DNA of 64,000 bases from Hoeflea sp. (GTDB taxonomy: Bacteria > Pseudomonadota > Alphaproteobacteria > Rhizobiales > Rhizobiaceae). The DNA is taken from contig JAHRFE010000015.1 in NCBI GenBank assembly GCA_019084245.1, positions 124,001-188,000 of the forward strand, given 5' to 3'. The position numbers and the translations under genes are program-made. The notes under the pieces are model-generated. The model ran no database searches. It was not told the origin of the DNA and worked only from the letters and a program-made list of their open reading frames with translations. This document shows, one piece after another, positions 62,382-64,000 of this stretch (its first letter is position 1; the number at the start of each line of letters is the position of its first letter).

Positions 62382-63653
62382 ATGACAAAGCCAACCGGAT
62401 TAGACAAAGTTTCCCGCCGCCGGTTCATGGGCCGGGCAGTGGGTATGACGGCTGCGGCGATGATCGCCGGGCCTGCCTTTGCCCAATCGGCCATTGAAGA
62501 CATCATTACGTCTCCGGGCCGCGGCGTGTGGGACGATCAGTTCGATGCGCAGAGCTCGCGTTCGGTGGCGCAGACGACGACGCGGCACCCGATTGCCAGC
62601 GCCGACACGATCGGCTTTGTCGAACGCGCGATTTTTGACTATCAGAGTTTGATCTCTCGGGGCGGCTGGCCGTTTGTGCCGGCGACCAAGAAGCTCAGGA
62701 TGGGCGTTTCCGAGCCGGAAGTGCGGATCCTGCGCCAGCGGCTGATCGCGTCGGGCGACCTGGACCCCAATGCCGGATTGTCCAACGAGTTTGATTCCTA
62801 TGTCGACGGCGCGGTCAAGAAGTTCCAGGCCCGCCACGGTCTGCCGCCGGATGGCGTGCTGGGCAGCTATTCCTACCAGGCACTCAATGTCTCAGCCGAT
62901 ATTCGACTCGGGCAGCTCGAAACCAATCTGGTTCGTCTGCGCTCGATGTCGGGCTTTCTCGGTGATCGCTACGTGATGGTCAACATTCCGGCGGCCCAGA
63001 TCGAGGCCGTGGAAAACGGCAGCGTCGTGCTGCGACACACCGCAATTGTCGGCAAGATCGACCGCCAGACGCCGATCCTCAATTCCAAGATCCACGAGAT
63101 CATTCTCAACCCTTATTGGACCTCGCCGCGCTCGATCATTGAAAAAGACATCGTGCCGCTGATGCGCAAGGATCCGACCTATCTGGCGCGCAACAACATT
63201 CGCCTGTTTGACAACCAGGGCAATGAAGTGGCGCCCGAGACCCTCGACTGGCACGCCGAGAAGGCGCCGGAACTGATGTTCCGCCAGGATCCGGGCAAGG
63301 GCAACGCCATGTCCTCGACCAAGATCAATTTCCACAATCCGCATGCTGTCTACATGCACGATACCCCTCAGCAGGGGGTGTTCAATCAGCTGATGCGGTT
63401 TGAATCGTCGGGCTGCGTGCGCGTCCAGAACGTGCGCGACCTCAACACCTGGCTGCTGCGCGATACGCCGGGCTGGAATCGCCAGACCATGGAGGCGACC
63501 ATCGCCTCAGGCGAAAACACCGTAATCGCATTGACAGAGCCGGTGCCGGTCTATTTCACCTATTTCACGGCCTGGGCGTCCGGCGACGGCGTCGTCCAGT
63601 TCCGCGACGATGTCTATCAACGCGATGGCGTTGACGAGTTGGCCCTGCGCTAA
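62382..63653 (+). CDS. ldtP: L,D-transpeptidase LdtP (YkuD domain) with Tat signal
   Basis: Periplasmic enzyme forming 3-3 cross-links in peptidoglycan or attaching proteins to it. The 423 residues start with a twin-arginine signal (SRRRFMG, about 11-17, cleaved near AFA-QS). A peptidoglycan-binding domain (about 105-170, LRMGVSEPEVRILRQRLIAS) follows, then the YkuD catalytic region with MHDTPQQGVF and the nucleophile in SSGCVRVQNV (about 345). It is the expected LdtR target. The gene is followed by a terminator and glyA. Confidence 0.94.
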   Translation: MTKPTGLDKVSRRRFMGRAVGMTAAAMIAGPAFAQSAIEDIITSPGRGVWDDQFDAQSSRSVAQTTTRHPIASADTIGFVERAIFDYQSLISRGGWPFVPATKKLRMGVSEPEVRILRQRLIASGDLDPNAGLSNEFDSYVDGAVKKFQARHGLPPDGVLGSYSYQALNVSADIRLGQLETNLVRLRSMSGFLGDRYVMVNIPAAQIEAVENGSVVLRHTAIVGKIDRQTPILNSKIHEIILNPYWTSPRSIIEKDIVPLMRKDPTYLARNNIRLFDNQGNEVAPETLDWHAEKAPELMFRQDPGKGNAMSSTKINFHNPHAVYMHDTPQQGVFNQLMRFESSGCVRVQNVRDLNTWLLRDTPGWNRQTMEATIASGENTVIALTEPVPVYFTYFTAWASGDGVVQFRDDVYQRDGVDELALR

Positions 63654-63683
63654 GCCGCCGCCGATTTTTGTCAAACCAGTGTG

Positions 63684-63709
63684 AAGCCGCCCGCGATGGG
63701 CGGCTTTGC
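63684..63709 (+). terminator. Intrinsic terminator of ldtP
   Basis: Perfect 9-bp stem AAGCCGCCC (63684-63692) / GGGCGGCTT (63698-63706), loop five bases, ending in TT. Confidence 0.7.
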
Positions 63710-63749
63710 CATTTGGCGCGCCGCAATGACGCAATCGCGACGACCGATA

Positions 63750-63777
63750 TTGCCCTCGCCATGCGACACGGTTAAAT
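63750..63777 (+). promoter_or_regulatory. Candidate glyA promoter
   Basis: TTGCCC (63750-63755) and TTAAAT (63772-63777) with 16 bases between them, 110 bases before the glyA start. No known riboswitch fold is recognised in the leader. Confidence 0.4.
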
Positions 63778-63887
63778 AACCGCAGCCGGTTCGACATGCT
63801 GCGTTCCGGATTCGCGCTGTTTTCCGGAGCGCCGCCGCAACCGTGCGGGCGCTTCGTCAGACCCGAGCCACACAAGGAACCTGGAAC

Positions 63888-64000
63888 ATGTCCAACGCGA
63901 CTTCTGCCGCCCGCTTCGCGGATGCCTTTTTCAATCGGTCGCTGGCCGATGCCGATCCGGAAGTCTTTGGCTCGATCAAGAGCGAACTGGGCCGCCAGCG
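63888..64000 (+). CDS. glyA: Serine hydroxymethyltransferase (5' part, cut by window edge)
   Basis: PLP enzyme that interconverts serine and glycine and feeds one-carbon units to folate. Only 37 complete codons are visible: MSNATSAARFADAFFNRSLA, then DADPEVFGSIKSELGRQ, matching the start of rhizobial GlyA (N-terminal F-x-x-S-L-x-x-x-D-P-E-V). ATG at 63888 has AAGGAA upstream. The call rests on this short N-terminus plus the recurring ldtP-glyA neighbourhood. Confidence 0.85.
   Translation, partial: MSNATSAARFADAFFNRSLADADPEVFGSIKSELGRQ

Overview
The window is a GC-rich stretch of an alphaproteobacterial chromosome, most likely order Hyphomicrobiales (Rhizobiales), family Rhizobiaceae or a close relative such as Hoeflea. 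This placement rests on gene content and order recalled from that group: lptF-lptG / pepA-holC; moaD-moaE beside pgsA-uvrC; purM-purN / CDP-alcohol transferase-perM-hdaA-ppk-ppx; rnd / aspS / parC; and hemB / DUF6163-ldtR / ldtP / glyA. No sequence search was possible. I see no rRNA, tRNA, prophage, transposase or CRISPR array. Almost the whole window is core genome with short accessory inserts.

Layout. 1-4.3 kb: LPS export permeases lptG (cut by the window edge) and lptF, then divergent pepA and holC. 4.4-7.8 kb: a soluble double-PAS chemoreceptor with a C-terminal CheR-tether motif, an AT-rich gap, and the Ada alkylation-response protein. 7.9-11.1 kb: a MacAB-type tripartite export operon without an outer-membrane channel. 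11.3-16.1 kb: a GFA-family protein, an ABC-F ATPase, a VapBC toxin-antitoxin pair, a GST and an unrecognised two-gene cassette. 16.5-23.1 kb: ndk with a promoter and a 5' leader hairpin, then a leftward run of ung, moaE, moaD, pgsA, uvrC, an FolM-like SDR and a Ca/Na antiporter. 23.4-32.8 kb: an outer-membrane beta-barrel protein, dgkA, GST, RNase T2, rlmJ, a cytoplasmic molybdopterin oxidoreductase, an SDR, the divergent ohrR/ohr pair with two operators, and a cyclopropane-fatty-acid synthase. 32.9-41.2 kb: purN-purM, then rightward CDP-alcohol transferase, perM, hdaA, ppk, ppx. 41.3-43.7 kb: an accessory TetR-VOC-DUF899-DUF1428 operon, bounded on its ppx side by a composite palindromic repeat. 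44.0-53.4 kb: rnd, an MFS carrier, aspS, a small Lys/Pro/Asp-rich protein, an unrecognised periplasmic protein, parC and a GNAT. 53.4-58.5 kb: a DUF3750 protein, EamA carrier, bpt, an SLC13/RCK permease and an RDD protein. 58.7-64 kb: a REP-like palindrome, hemB, a four-copy 30-bp tandem repeat, the envelope-stress set DUF6163-ldtR-DUF1295-ldtP, and the start of glyA.

Main themes are envelope building and maintenance (lptFG, two PgsA-like enzymes, dgkA, cfa, ldtR/ldtP), DNA and RNA upkeep (uvrC, ung, ada, holC, hdaA, parC, rnd, rlmJ), oxidative and alkylation stress (ohr/ohrR, ada, GSTs), and polyphosphate turnover (ppk/ppx). The most unusual sequence-level signal is a dispersed intergenic palindromic element of about 121 bp (two full copies, one right-half copy). 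Its left hairpin differs between the full copies by compensatory base-pair changes. The most uncertain coding regions are the two-gene cassette at 15.1-16.1 kb, the 406-residue periplasmic protein near 49-50 kb and the 52-residue protein at 48.7 kb.
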